From positions 1 through 48,688 of the forward strand of contig NZ_BMZH01000016.1 of NCBI RefSeq assembly GCF_014652695.1: DNA of 48,688 nucleotides. Direction: 5' to 3'. The position numbers were made by a program, and so were the translations under genes. Within the stretch, counting starts at the first letter, position 1. Every line of letters begins with the position of its first letter. This stretch comes from Algimonas arctica. Its GTDB lineage: Bacteria > Pseudomonadota > Alphaproteobacteria > Caulobacterales > Maricaulaceae. Below, in pieces: positions 1 through 8,790 of this stretch. Under the pieces are notes generated by a model, which saw nothing but the letters and a program-made list of their open reading frames with translations, was not told the DNA's origin and searched no databases.

Positions 1-1850
1 CGTGATGGCGACCGCTTGGTCCGTCGTCGTTGCGCCGTCATTCGCCGTGACAATCACATCATAGACATTATTGCCGCCCGCATCCCCGGGCGCCTCAAAG
101 TCAGGTGACGTGAGGAACGCAACCGCACCGGTGTTCGTATCAATCGAAAACAGCGCCGCGTCAGTCCCTGACAGGCTATATGTCACCGCACTACCATCGG
201 CGTCCATTGTGCTCGCAGTATAGGCCGCCGATTGGTTTTCCGCGACAGACGCGGTTGCAGCGCTCGTAAAGATGGGCGCATTGTCATTTTCATTCGTCAC
301 GGTAATCACGACCGCTTGATCGGTGGTGGCTGCGCCGTCATTGGCGCTCACAATAATATCATAGACGTTATTTTCGCCGACATCCGACGGGGTCTCAAAA
401 TCGGGAGCATTTAGGAATGCCACCTCACCCGTCGCAGCATTAATCGTGAACTGAGCGGCATCCGCCCCTGACAGGCTATAGGTCACCGCGCTGCCATCAG
501 CATCCGTCGTTGTCGCCGTATAAAATGGCGTCTGAAGTTCGTCTTGGTTCTCCACAACGCTGATAGTTACGCCAGACGTAAACACCGGCGCATTGTCATT
601 CTCATTGGTGACCGTGATGGCGACCGCCTGATCCGTCGTGGTGGCGCCGTCATTCGCCGTGACGACGACGTCAAGGACATAGTCGCCGCCCTCAGGCCTA
701 CGTGGACCAATTATAGAGAAATTCTTTCCGCCAGCATCTCCAGGAGTCTCAAAGTCTGGGGCCGTGATGAAGGTAATATCGCCCGTCGTCGCGTTAATAT
801 CAAACAGAGCTGCGTCCGCGCCAGAGAGAGAATAGGTGACAACACTGCCATCGGCGTCCGTTGTGGTCGCAGTATAGACGATGCCCGTTGCATTCTCGGC
901 GAAAGACGCGGTCGCAGCGCTCGTAAAGATCGGCGCGTTATCATTCTCATTCGTCACCGTGATGGCGACCGCCTGATCCGTCGTGGTTGCGCCGTCATTC
1001 GCCGTAACAATCACATCATAGACATTATTGCCGCCCGCATCTCCGGGCGCCTCAAAGTCAGGCGACGTGAGGAACGCAACCACACCGGTGTTCGTATCAA
1101 TCGAAAATAGCGCCGCGTCAGCGCCAGAGAGCGAATAGGTGACGGCACTACCGTCGGCGTCCGATGTGGTCGCAGTATAGACGATGCCCGTTGCATTCTC
1201 GGCGAAAGACGCGGTCGCAGCGCTTGTGAAGACCGGCGCGTTATCATTCTCATTGGTGACCGTGATGGCGACCGCCTGATCCGTCGTGGCTGCGCCGTCA
1301 TTGGCGCTCACAATAATATCATAGACGTTATTTTCGCCGACATCCGACGGGGTCTCAAAATCGGGAGCATTTAGGAATGCCACCTCACCCGTCGCAGCAT
1401 TAATCGTGAACTGAGCGGCATCCGCCCCTGACAGGCTATAGGTGACCGCACTACCATCGGCGTCCGTTGTGGCCGCTATATAGACAGCACCTGTTGCATT
1501 CTCCGCGACCGTCGCGGTTGCAGCGCTCGTAAAGATCGGGGCGTTATCGTTTACATTGGTCACCGTAATCGCAACCGCCTGATCCGTCGTGGTGGTGCCG
1601 TCACTCGCCGTAACAATTACATCATAGACATTGTCATCATTGGCGTCTGTTGGCGCCTCAAAATCTGGAACCGCCATAAAAGTAACAATGCCTGTCGCGG
1701 CATCAATGTCGAATAACGCTGCATCTGTTCCAGACAGCGTGTAAGTCAACGCATCGCCATCCGGATCGACGACTTCGGTCGTGTAAGCCAAAACACCGTT
1801 TTCCTCAACGAAAACCGAAGAAGTCGATATGAACTCGGGGGCCTGGTTTG
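1..1850 (-). repeat. Tandem cadherin-like coding repeats with a ~960-bp higher-order unit
   Basis: About six repeats of roughly 303 bp lie in the adhesin gene; boundaries can be tracked by the NENDNAP codons near 279, 591, 936, 1239 and 1542. On top of this, 326-483 is identical over 158 bp to 1286-1443 (offset 960), and the repeat at 1-180 closely matches 958-1137 (offset 957). This indicates recent block duplication of three repeats at a time. The repeat between 591 and 936 carries a 42-bp (14-residue) insertion around 680-735. Confidence 0.85.
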
Positions 1851-3213
1851 CTAGATTATCGACCGTTATCGTCTCTTGGATACGGACAATGGAATTCCCA
1901 TCCGTATAAACGATATACGTAATTCCATTTTCAGTGACAGCAGCACCTTGTGTGAAGTTCCCAGTGCTTAAATCAACAAAACCTCCATTTTCCCCGAGAA
2001 TATCGACGATTGCATTGCCGTTTTCATCTCGCTGTTCCGTCAACGCAGCAATGCCTGCTGCATCAAGACTTATCGACGAACCCTGAGATGTGCCGAAGTC
2101 GATAACTTCAATTCCACTTATTCCACTCACACCATCCTTGCGCGAGCTGGAGCTCTCGACCTTTTCAGCGACGTCACCAGCATTCGAAATCGTTAGATCA
2201 AGAAATAGATTGTCCGCCCCCATTTTTAGCGTGTCTCGTCCCTCACCGCCAGCGATAGACACAAAGTCTGTCCCGGAAATCGAAATGCTATCGTCCCCAG
2301 CTAAACCATCAATGGAATCGCCAGACCCAACATCGGTGAAAGTGTCTCCCTCTTCAGTTCCGACGAAGGTGTCACTGACCTCTGTTCCGACAAAGCTCTG
2401 GGCTTCAACGACATCTTGAACAGTTACATCCACATCTAAAGAGGCGCTATCCTGACCATCGGTTGCAGAGACAGTAACCTGATAGACATTGTCTCCATCA
2501 GAATCAGCGGGGTCTTCGAAATTAGGCGCCTCTTTAAATGTCACGAGACCCGTGTTGACGTCGATATTGAATAGTCCCGCATCAACGCCAGAGAGGCTAT
2601 ATGTCACGTCATCACCATCCGCGCATGTGGCAATTTTCTGAAACGCCTCAACGCTGTTCTCGGTCGCAGTAACAGGAGAAGGCGGTTTGAATTCTGGGAC
2701 AGCATTCAATTTAACAGCCGCGTCTTGGAAGGCTGGCTCAGCGGAACCTCCGCCGCCCATCGCCGCAACGGCTAAGCCCGCGACACCTGCGGCACCTCCG
2801 ACATAAACTCCTGCGCCTCCAAAGCCCGTACCGGCGCTCGTTCCGTCAGAAACAACCGAGAATATCAAGCCTTCAGAATTAACAACAGCTTGAGAGATTA
2901 AAATGGAATCGCCTTCAAACTGAACCGATCCCGCATCAATGACAATTGTGCGACCGTCCGACAAAACAATTTCCAGCCCGCCGTCGGCCAGTTTCTTGAC
3001 GGATTCAATGCCATCGATCACCGCTAGATCAACAAAAGCAATCGAACCAGCTTCTCCGGATTGAGCCGCCGCCGCATCGGCCAACATAGCGAGACTGAAC
3101 GCAGCTACTGCAACCGCACTTTTTCCAAGGCGTTTTGTTCCGGAGGATAAACTCGCACTATTCGAAACAACTGAGGTCACACAACCTTCGAAAGATAGCG
3201 TTTCATCGTACAT
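1..3213 (-). CDS. Giant cadherin-repeat surface adhesin (N-terminal part, runs off the left edge)
   Basis: One open frame runs from an ATG at 3213 (good Shine-Dalgarno GAGGA just upstream) to base 1 without a stop, so at least 1071 residues are seen and the C-terminus is outside. Residues 30-50 form a signal-like or membrane segment (KSAVAVAAFSLAMLADAAAA). Residues about 55-110 resemble the prefix domain of BapA/LapF-type biofilm adhesins (GSIAF, LSDGRTIVID). Residues 127-157 are a Gly/Ala-rich hydrophobic stretch. One cadherin-like repeat follows, then a short degenerate RTX-like segment (SIDGLAGDDSI, SIAGGEGRDTL; about residues 270-320). Then come tandem cadherin-like repeats of about 101 residues, each ending near ITVTNENDNAP. 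Families of this build are usually type I secreted, calcium-stabilised adhesins for surface or cell attachment. The family is clear; the export route is inferred because the C-terminal secretion signal is not in the window. Confidence 0.88.
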   Translation of the reverse strand, partial: MYDETLSFEGCVTSVVSNSASLSSGTKRLGKSAVAVAAFSLAMLADAAAAQSGEAGSIAFVDLAVIDGIESVKKLADGGLEIVLSDGRTIVIDAGSVQFEGDSILISQAVVNSEGLIFSVVSDGTSAGTGFGGAGVYVGGAAGVAGLAVAAMGGGGSAEPAFQDAAVKLNAVPEFKPPSPVTATENSVEAFQKIATCADGDDVTYSLSGVDAGLFNIDVNTGLVTFKEAPNFEDPADSDGDNVYQVTVSATDGQDSASLDVDVTVQDVVEAQSFVGTEVSDTFVGTEEGDTFTDVGSGDSIDGLAGDDSISISGTDFVSIAGGEGRDTLKMGADNLFLDLTISNAGDVAEKVESSSSRKDGVSGISGIEVIDFGTSQGSSISLDAAGIAALTEQRDENGNAIVDILGENGGFVDLSTGNFTQGAAVTENGITYIVYTDGNSIVRIQETITVDNLANQAPEFISTSSVFVEENGVLAYTTEVVDPDGDALTYTLSGTDAALFDIDAATGIVTFMAVPDFEAPTDANDDNVYDVIVTASDGTTTTDQAVAITVTNVNDNAPIFTSAATATVAENATGAVYIAATTDADGSAVTYSLSGADAAQFTINAATGEVAFLNAPDFETPSDVGENNVYDIIVSANDGAATTDQAVAITVTNENDNAPVFTSAATASFAENATGIVYTATTSDADGSAVTYSLSGADAALFSIDTNTGVVAFLTSPDFEAPGDAGGNNVYDVIVTANDGATTTDQAVAITVTNENDNAPIFTSAATASFAENATGIVYTATTTDADGSVVTYSLSGADAALFDINATTGDITFITAPDFETPGDAGGKNFSIIGPRRPEGGDYVLDVVVTANDGATTTDQAVAITVTNENDNAPVFTSGVTISVVENQDELQTPFYTATTTDADGSAVTYSLSGADAAQFTINAATGEVAFLNAPDFETPSDVGENNVYDIIVSANDGAATTDQAVVITVTNENDNAPIFTSAATASVAENQSAAYTASTMDADGSAVTYSLSGTDAALFSIDTNTGAVAFLTSPDFEAPGDAGGNNVYDVIVTANDGATTTDQAVAIT

Positions 3214-3712
3214 GAACAATTCCTCAAACAAACCACCCAGCAAAGATTGCTCAAGTAGGCTTCATCCTCAAAATTTTCTCGGAAAAGAGGGCGCCCAATC
3301 CAGTAATCAATTCGTATTAGACACGTTCATTAAAAATGCGCGTGAAAAAAATACATTTTTTCGTTTTGGCCAAAAGGGGCGGGAGGTCTTCAACTAGGCC
3401 CACACGTGGTCTAAAAATTCATTCTTCTAACCCAACTCACAAACTCGCCCCTCTTCGCAAAGACATTTCTAGAACCAGTCGAAGGCCTTATGTCGGCGTG
3501 ATGTCGATCAGAGCTTTGAGAACTAAATCGTTATTATGCGAACCGACGCAGGGAATAAATTGGGCGTAACCACCGCTCAATATCGCCGCGCCTGCGTGTA
3601 GCCCCTTGACCCCATAACGCTCTCTATGGTTTGAGAACGAAAGACGAACACATACAATTGCCGTTGTGGGTAAGGCTGAGGATAAATCTGTGAATAAGCG
3701 TGGGATAACGGG
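3214..3712. other. Divergent intergenic spacer (499 bp)
   Basis: No gene is supportable here; the short frames across it show no recognisable protein. It separates the adhesin (minus) from the FAN1-type nuclease (plus), so it should hold both promoters. An A/T-rich patch lies at about 3331-3365. The right end carries the 12-bp-periodic array described separately. Confidence 0.6.
3665..3708 (+). repeat. DnaA-box-like 12-bp direct-repeat array
   Basis: Three 9-mers start exactly 12 bp apart: TGTGGGTAA at 3665, TGAGGATAA at 3677 and TGTGAATAA at 3689. The third fits the DnaA-box consensus TGTGNATAA perfectly and the other two have one mismatch each. A fourth, shortened copy (TGGGATAA) starts at 3701. 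The array ends four bases before the nuclease start codon. It could be a DnaA-binding regulatory site, a minor DnaA-titration site, or chance; one array is not enough to call an origin. Confidence 0.4.
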
Positions 3713-5917
3713 ATGAACCGAGCGCGGGCTCATGATCATGTTCGCGCAGAGCAACGTCGCTTTCGCCGGGCAAAGACGGGCAGTGCGTGGAAACCGCGCG
3801 AACTCCCCCAATTTTATTACCTGACGCATTTCAATAGCTTCCTAAAGGATGTTCACGCCAAACACTTTGATCTTCTTGGTAAGGTCGATTTGGGATTCAT
3901 CGCCGCGTTTGACGCGCTGCCCCGCAATGCGCAGGCCACCTACGTCCGGATGGCCAACCGCCGGGGATATGTCTTTGACCGCGATAAGTTTGCCTATGAC
4001 GAAATCACAGATCAAACCCAACAATGGGTGACGCTCCGCGATCAGAATTTCATTGACCCCATCGCGAGCCCTCTTTTCCGGGACTGGCTATCAAGCCTTC
4101 CCAAGCCCGATCTCGTCGCCTTTATGACCGATACGATGTGCGCGACGCTGTTCAAGAAGAGCTGGAAGAAGTCTGTGCTGGTCGATCTCGCCCAATCTCA
4201 GACCGACCCGTCCGATGCCGTCATTCCTGAGCGCTACGTCGGACAAGGACGACGTGAGGCGCTGCAATATCTACTCTTCCTCTATTTCGGGCGGATCGAG
4301 GATAACCTTCAAACTCTCACCCATCGAGACCTCGGCCTTGTTCGGGATACGAATGATGATCAGAGCGGTCCTCAATTTGACACACCGCAAGAGGCAAAGA
4401 TCGCGTTCTTCTACGCCAAGGCCTTGCACGACCTCCGTAACGGCACGGATTTTGACGCGACGCGATTCTGCGAAAGCTTCGACACGTGGCCAAGGCCAGA
4501 CTGTGACCTGTCGACCCGGCATCACGATAAACTCCTGCAAAAATTGGGCGGCTGGTCAGAGCGGCAAGAGGACCACGACCGCGCCCTGCACCTCTATACG
4601 CAGAGCGACGCGCCGCTCTGTAATGAACGCGTTATTCGCATTCGCTGGACGCGAAACGCCGACGAGGACAGGCAGTGGTGTAAAGCCCGGCTAGAATCCC
4701 TGATCGAAAACCCGGGCTCTGATTCAGAAGCCAGCTTTGCCGAAGATTTTTACGCGCGTAAATTTCATAAAAAACGCACCTCTGCGACAACGGACCTTCT
4801 GCGCACGGCGACAGTGCTGACGCTGGACGAAGCCTTTCGCAATCAACCAGAACGAGCCGTGCTCAAACATTATAAAGCCAAAGGGATTGATACCTATCGG
4901 TCTGAGAATGTGCCGTGGCGCAATCTGTTTGGCCTGCTGTTTTGGGATATTCTGCACGATGGCCATCAAGGCCGTAGGCGCTTACCCGAAATTCTCCGCG
5001 CGGGGGGATTTTACGCTGCGCATCAGACAGAAATCGAAGCGCGCCTGAGCCGTTTAGACAATCCCCCTTTGGCCCTTCTCGATCTACTTCGGACACTGTC
5101 CATGCATTACAGCGAAGATAGCGCCCTCGTGCATTGGGGCTCGCGCTCGCTCGACCGGATCAAAGCGCTCTTAATACACGCGCCGCGCGGCGGGGTCGCC
5201 CACCTGCTTCGGTTAATGTCGCAGGATTGGCGCGGGACAAAAGACGGGTTTCCTGATCTCATGCTCATTGAGGACGGTCGCGTCAGCTTTGTTGAAGTGA
5301 AGACGGTCGGTGACAGTTTGCGCCGCAATCAGCTCACACGCATGCGCCAACTCTCCGCCGCCGGATTCCCGATTAAAATCGCAAAGATCGAATGGGCCGT
5401 TGACCCTAGCCAGCCCTATGTTGTTGTCGATGTTGAAACGACAGGTGGTCGACCCGGATTGCACCGACTCACTGAAATCGGTGCCGTGAAGATGATCGGC
5501 GGAAAGGTCGTGGATGAGTTCCAGACGCTGTTAAATCCGCAACGCTCGATCCCACCGAACATTACCCGGATCACGAACATCACCAATGAAATGGTCGCGG
5601 GTGCCCCTATTTTCTTAGAGATCGCTGAGCAATTTCGTGAGTTCATGGGCGACTCAATATTTGCCGCACATAATGTCAATTTCGATTATGGCTTCATGTC
5701 GGCGGAATATGAAATGATCGACCAAAGGTTTCGCTATCCGAAACTCTGCACTGTCGCGTCAATGCGCCGCTTTTATCCGGGCCATCGCTCTTATTCGCTT
5801 AAAAACCTCTGCCGCGATTTTGAGATTGATTTGAAAAGCCACCACCGGGCGCTGTGTGATGCCAAAGCGGCCGCAGAACTCCTGATCCTGATCAATGAAA
5901 AACGCATGATGGACTAG
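3713..5917 (+). CDS. FAN1-type structure-specific nuclease fused to a C-terminal DnaQ-like exonuclease
   Basis: This 734-residue protein has two nuclease parts. Residues 1 to about 565 look like bacterial FAN1: the N-terminal YYLTHFNSFL block, a helical middle, VPWRNLFGLLFWDIL, and a VRR-NUC (PD-(D/E)xK) core with GFPD (D515), then VEVK (E528, K530), then a conserved Gln. FAN1 proteins cut branched or flapped DNA and act in interstrand crosslink repair. From about residue 568 a DEDDh exonuclease domain follows: VVVDVETTGG, AHNVNFDYGFM, and a final HHRALCDAKAA with the catalytic His and Asp. This domain resembles the proofreading subunit of DNA polymerase III. Both catalytic sets look intact. 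There is no frame break between the domains, so I read it as one bifunctional repair nuclease. The start codon is not strongly supported by a ribosome site. Confidence 0.85.
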   Translation: MNRARAHDHVRAEQRRFRRAKTGSAWKPRELPQFYYLTHFNSFLKDVHAKHFDLLGKVDLGFIAAFDALPRNAQATYVRMANRRGYVFDRDKFAYDEITDQTQQWVTLRDQNFIDPIASPLFRDWLSSLPKPDLVAFMTDTMCATLFKKSWKKSVLVDLAQSQTDPSDAVIPERYVGQGRREALQYLLFLYFGRIEDNLQTLTHRDLGLVRDTNDDQSGPQFDTPQEAKIAFFYAKALHDLRNGTDFDATRFCESFDTWPRPDCDLSTRHHDKLLQKLGGWSERQEDHDRALHLYTQSDAPLCNERVIRIRWTRNADEDRQWCKARLESLIENPGSDSEASFAEDFYARKFHKKRTSATTDLLRTATVLTLDEAFRNQPERAVLKHYKAKGIDTYRSENVPWRNLFGLLFWDILHDGHQGRRRLPEILRAGGFYAAHQTEIEARLSRLDNPPLALLDLLRTLSMHYSEDSALVHWGSRSLDRIKALLIHAPRGGVAHLLRLMSQDWRGTKDGFPDLMLIEDGRVSFVEVKTVGDSLRRNQLTRMRQLSAAGFPIKIAKIEWAVDPSQPYVVVDVETTGGRPGLHRLTEIGAVKMIGGKVVDEFQTLLNPQRSIPPNITRITNITNEMVAGAPIFLEIAEQFREFMGDSIFAAHNVNFDYGFMSAEYEMIDQRFRYPKLCTVASMRRFYPGHRSYSLKNLCRDFEIDLKSHHRALCDAKAAAELLILINEKRMMD

Positions 5918-5949
5918 TCGTCCTATCGGCCCTGTGCCAGAGGCATGTA

Positions 5950-6867
5950 ATGACTGTAACGGCATTCGACCTTAACGAAGACACGCATGCGCAGATCGAT
6001 GCTATGCGGGGGCGAATAGACGCGTGCCTCGCCGCTCTTGTTCCCACCGCGGACACATGGCCCCGTCAGTTACACGCGGCGCAACGTCATGCCCTGCTCT
6101 CTCCCGGTAAACGGTTTAGACCGCTGCTCACAGCTTTTCTCGCCCAAGCCTGCGGAATTGATGAGGCCAGACAAGAGGCCGCGATGGAAGTCGGCTGCGC
6201 GATAGAAATGGTCCATGCGGCGTCGCTGATCCTCGATGATCTGCCCTGTATGGATGATGCGAATCTGCGCCGAAATCAGCCCACCACCCATGTCGCATTC
6301 GGCGAAAGCACGGCGATCTTATCAGCGACGGCGCTACTGAACCGTTCCTTTGGTGTTGTGGCCCGCAATGGGGCGCTGGACGCCGAACAGCGCGCCGAAC
6401 TCTGCGATCTTTTATCTTATGCCGTTGGCACAAGCGGTTTAATCGCCGGACAAATGGCCGACCTTGATAATACCGGCAGCGCGAGTGTATCGGAAATCGA
6501 GCGTGTCAATCGCTTGAAGACCGGGGCCTTATTTGACTTCTCCGCCGATGCCGCTGCTATAATGTCTAATAGCCCCGCCGCACAGCGCGCCGCGCTCAAA
6601 GACTTTTCACGCCAAATCGGCCTTGCGTTTCAGTTACTGGATGACATTAAAGATGTTCTACAGCCCCCTGAAATAAGTGGGAAAACATCCGGACGCGATA
6701 CAGGAAAAACCACGTTGGTCGCCAAACATTCCATGTCAGAAACCAAAGCGATGCTAGAAACCTATCTCGCCAATGCCAAAACAGCCCTCTCTCGCGCAAA
6801 CCTTTTGACCACGAAAACGCTCTCCGCTTTAATCGACCGTCAGTTCTCTTTTCTCCGCGATCTCTGA
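5950..6867 (+). CDS. crtE: Geranylgeranyl (or farnesyl) diphosphate synthase, CrtE/IspA family
   Basis: A 305-residue short-chain trans-prenyl transferase. The first aspartate-rich motif is LILDDLPCMDDANLRRNQPT and the second is AFQLLDDIKDV; GKRFRPLL near the N-terminus binds the pyrophosphate. The enzyme condenses isopentenyl diphosphate with allylic diphosphates. The EMVHAASLILDD context matches CrtE of carotenoid-producing alphaproteobacteria, and the next two genes are carotenoid ketolase and hydroxylase, so geranylgeranyl diphosphate supply is the likely job. The ATG at 5950 follows AGAGG. An IspA-like farnesyl product cannot be excluded from sequence alone. Confidence 0.85.
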   Translation: MTVTAFDLNEDTHAQIDAMRGRIDACLAALVPTADTWPRQLHAAQRHALLSPGKRFRPLLTAFLAQACGIDEARQEAAMEVGCAIEMVHAASLILDDLPCMDDANLRRNQPTTHVAFGESTAILSATALLNRSFGVVARNGALDAEQRAELCDLLSYAVGTSGLIAGQMADLDNTGSASVSEIERVNRLKTGALFDFSADAAAIMSNSPAAQRAALKDFSRQIGLAFQLLDDIKDVLQPPEISGKTSGRDTGKTTLVAKHSMSETKAMLETYLANAKTALSRANLLTTKTLSALIDRQFSFLRDL

Positions 6868-6982
6868 TTTTGATATGTTGGCAGAGGGCAGATCGTCGCA
6901 AGCCTACCCCGCCTTGAACGGTTCCAACTGTTGCGAATTTAACCTATAAGAGCGACAAAACCCAAACCCGCGAGAAGACCCT

Positions 6983-7705
6983 ATTTCCGCTACCCGCGAC
7001 ATATCCACGCCGAATAGAGGTCCGCTTTTCGCGGCTCTGCTCGGTGGAGCGTGGATTGCGGTTCATTTCTATGCCGTCTTTTTCCATGTTATAGGGGATC
7101 CGTGGGTCATAACAATTGCCCTAATTGCCGTCCAAATTTGGCTTTACACAGGCCTATTCATCGTGGCGCATGACACGATGCACGGCTCTTTTTCTCCGGG
7201 ATACCCGGCCCTTAATAAGTGGGTCGGGCGGATCATTATGGTCTGGTACGCGGGCTTTTCATGGGACCGCATGCGCACCGCGCACCACCAGCATCACGCA
7301 ACGCCGGGAACCGAGGACGATCCAGACTTTTACGCCGATAATCCGACTGATTTCTGGCCGTGGTATGTGCAGTTCTTTTTACGTTATTTCGCGTGGACGC
7401 AAATCCTCGTGCTCGCTGGTATCGGGGCGGTCTATATGCTGCTCGGCGCTTCTTATTTAAACCTCGTCATTATGTGGGCAGTTCCCGCTATCGCCTCATC
7501 AGTCCAACTCTTCTATTTCGGCACATACCTGACCCACCGCCACGGCAACACTTTTGCTGATGAGCATCTCGCCCGGACCAATAACTACCCGCGCTGGCTC
7601 TCGCTGCTGACCTGTTTTCATTTTGGCTACCACCACGAACACCACCTCTATCCGAATGAACCTTGGTGGCGCCTGCCGGCGCGGAAGCGGGAGCGGAGAT
7701 TGTGA
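6983..7705 (+). CDS. crtW: Beta-carotene ketolase CrtW (start codon non-canonical or uncertain)
   Basis: A membrane-bound di-iron oxygenase of the fatty-acid desaturase superfamily that adds keto groups at C4/C4' of beta-ionone rings. His clusters are visible in order: HDTMHGS, HHQHH and HHEHH, plus LTHRHGN. Hydrophobic segments lie on both sides, including one upstream (LLGGAWIAVHFYAVFFH) that belongs to the family. The frame is open from 6950, after a TAA at 6947, but contains no ATG, GTG or TTG before a GTG at 7163, which would remove the first membrane segment. I place the start at ATT 6983, preceded by GAGAAG; CTG at 7037 is another option. A sequence error or frameshift near 6940-6990 would explain it equally well. 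It overlaps crtZ by four bases. Confidence 0.8.
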   Translation: MSATRDISTPNRGPLFAALLGGAWIAVHFYAVFFHVIGDPWVITIALIAVQIWLYTGLFIVAHDTMHGSFSPGYPALNKWVGRIIMVWYAGFSWDRMRTAHHQHHATPGTEDDPDFYADNPTDFWPWYVQFFLRYFAWTQILVLAGIGAVYMLLGASYLNLVIMWAVPAIASSVQLFYFGTYLTHRHGNTFADEHLARTNNYPRWLSLLTCFHFGYHHEHHLYPNEPWWRLPARKRERRL

Positions 7706-8172
7706 GTCCATGGGCCGCGACGCTGACCGTTATATTCGCCGTGATTGGCATGGAAATTTTTGCGTGGGCTATCCATAAATATGTGATGCACGGACCCGGT
7801 TGGGGGTGGCATGAAAGCCATCATACGGAGACGAAAGGATTGTTTGAAACCAACGATCTCTACGCCGTTGTGTTCTCTGTCTTTGCAGCCGGGCTCTTTA
7901 TCGTCGGCTCGCTATGGTGGACACCTCTATGGTTTGTCGCGCTCGGACTCACCGTTTATGGGCTCCTCTACGGATTTGTACACGACGGGTTGGTACATCA
8001 ACGCTGGCCGTTCTTCGTCAAAACACGTGGGTTCTATATGAAACGCCTCGTTCAGGCGCACCGTATCCATCACGCCGTCCACACACGCGACGGGGCCGTC
8101 TCTTTTGGTTTTCTTTGGGCGGAAGATATTCGCAAATTGAAAGTTAAACTCAAGTCCGCTGCGGATCAGTGA
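7702..8172 (+). CDS. crtZ: Beta-carotene 3-hydroxylase CrtZ
   Basis: Product of about 156 residues that hydroxylates the C3 positions of the carotenoid rings. With CrtW it gives zeaxanthin, canthaxanthin or astaxanthin-type pigments. The conserved His motifs are HKYVMHG, WHESHH, FVHDGLVHQRWP and HRIHHAVHTRDG, and about four hydrophobic helices are present. I choose the GTG at 7702: it overlaps the crtW stop (GTGA) and GGGAGCGGAG lies just upstream. The frame is open further up to a TTG at 7663, but that start would lie deep inside crtW. Confidence 0.9.
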   Translation: MSPWAATLTVIFAVIGMEIFAWAIHKYVMHGPGWGWHESHHTETKGLFETNDLYAVVFSVFAAGLFIVGSLWWTPLWFVALGLTVYGLLYGFVHDGLVHQRWPFFVKTRGFYMKRLVQAHRIHHAVHTRDGAVSFGFLWAEDIRKLKVKLKSAADQ

Positions 8173-8753
8173 GCAGTTTCGGCCCCGAGGACCTGATCGC
8201 ATGCTACCGTCGCGGTGTGTTCCCGATGGCGGATAGCCGAGACGCAGAAGGCTTGTATGTGATGGAGCCAGACACGCGCGCTGTCTTTCCGATTGAGACG
8301 TTTTCGCCGTCCCGATCCATGCAAAAATTTGCGCGTAAAACCCCCCTTAAAGTAACGATCAATAACGCGTTTTCTCACATTATTACGGCCTGCGCCGATC
8401 TTCGCGAAGAAACGTGGATCAGCTACGGTATCGAATGGCTTTACGGTATTTTAAATGAGCGTGGAGAGGCCCATTCCGTCGAAGTTTGGGATGGAGAGAT
8501 ATTGGTCGGTGGTCTTTACGGTGTCACACAAGGCGGGGCATTCTTTGGGGAGAGCATGTTTTCAACCCAGACAAATGCGTCGAAGCTGGCACTCATACAT
8601 CTCATTGACCGCTTACGCGCACGTGGGTTCACTCTGCTTGACGCACAATTCATGACGGATCATCTGGCGACACTAGGCGCGATTGAAATCACCAAGGCCC
8701 AATATAAAAAATGTCTTGAATCCGCACTTTTGATCGACACATCGTTCGACTAG
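8169..8753 (+). CDS. aat: Leucyl/phenylalanyl-tRNA--protein transferase
   Basis: A 194-residue Aat protein. It moves Leu or Phe from tRNA onto proteins with N-terminal Arg or Lys, marking them for ClpS/ClpAP degradation (N-end rule). Signature blocks are present: YRRGVFPMADS near the start, ETWIS, HSVEVWDGEILVGGLYGVTQGGAFFGESMFS in the core, and DAQFMTDHL. The length is close to other alphaproteobacterial Aat proteins, which lack part of the enterobacterial N-terminus. The GTG start overlaps the crtZ stop (GTGA), so the gene is probably translationally coupled to the carotenoid genes although unrelated in function. Confidence 0.93.
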   Translation: MSSFGPEDLIACYRRGVFPMADSRDAEGLYVMEPDTRAVFPIETFSPSRSMQKFARKTPLKVTINNAFSHIITACADLREETWISYGIEWLYGILNERGEAHSVEVWDGEILVGGLYGVTQGGAFFGESMFSTQTNASKLALIHLIDRLRARGFTLLDAQFMTDHLATLGAIEITKAQYKKCLESALLIDTSFD

Positions 8754-8790
8754 GACTTGCGCCTAAAAAACTCGACGTTACGGTAATCTC

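Noticed and set aside
1-1301. Regular frames on the plus strand and another minus frame across the adhesin repeats
   Set aside because: They repeat every 300 bases only because the underlying coding repeat does; the minus-strand adhesin frame explains them.
3214-3712. Chromosomal replication origin
   Set aside because: Only one short array of DnaA-like boxes and no flanking origin-typical genes; reported as an array only.
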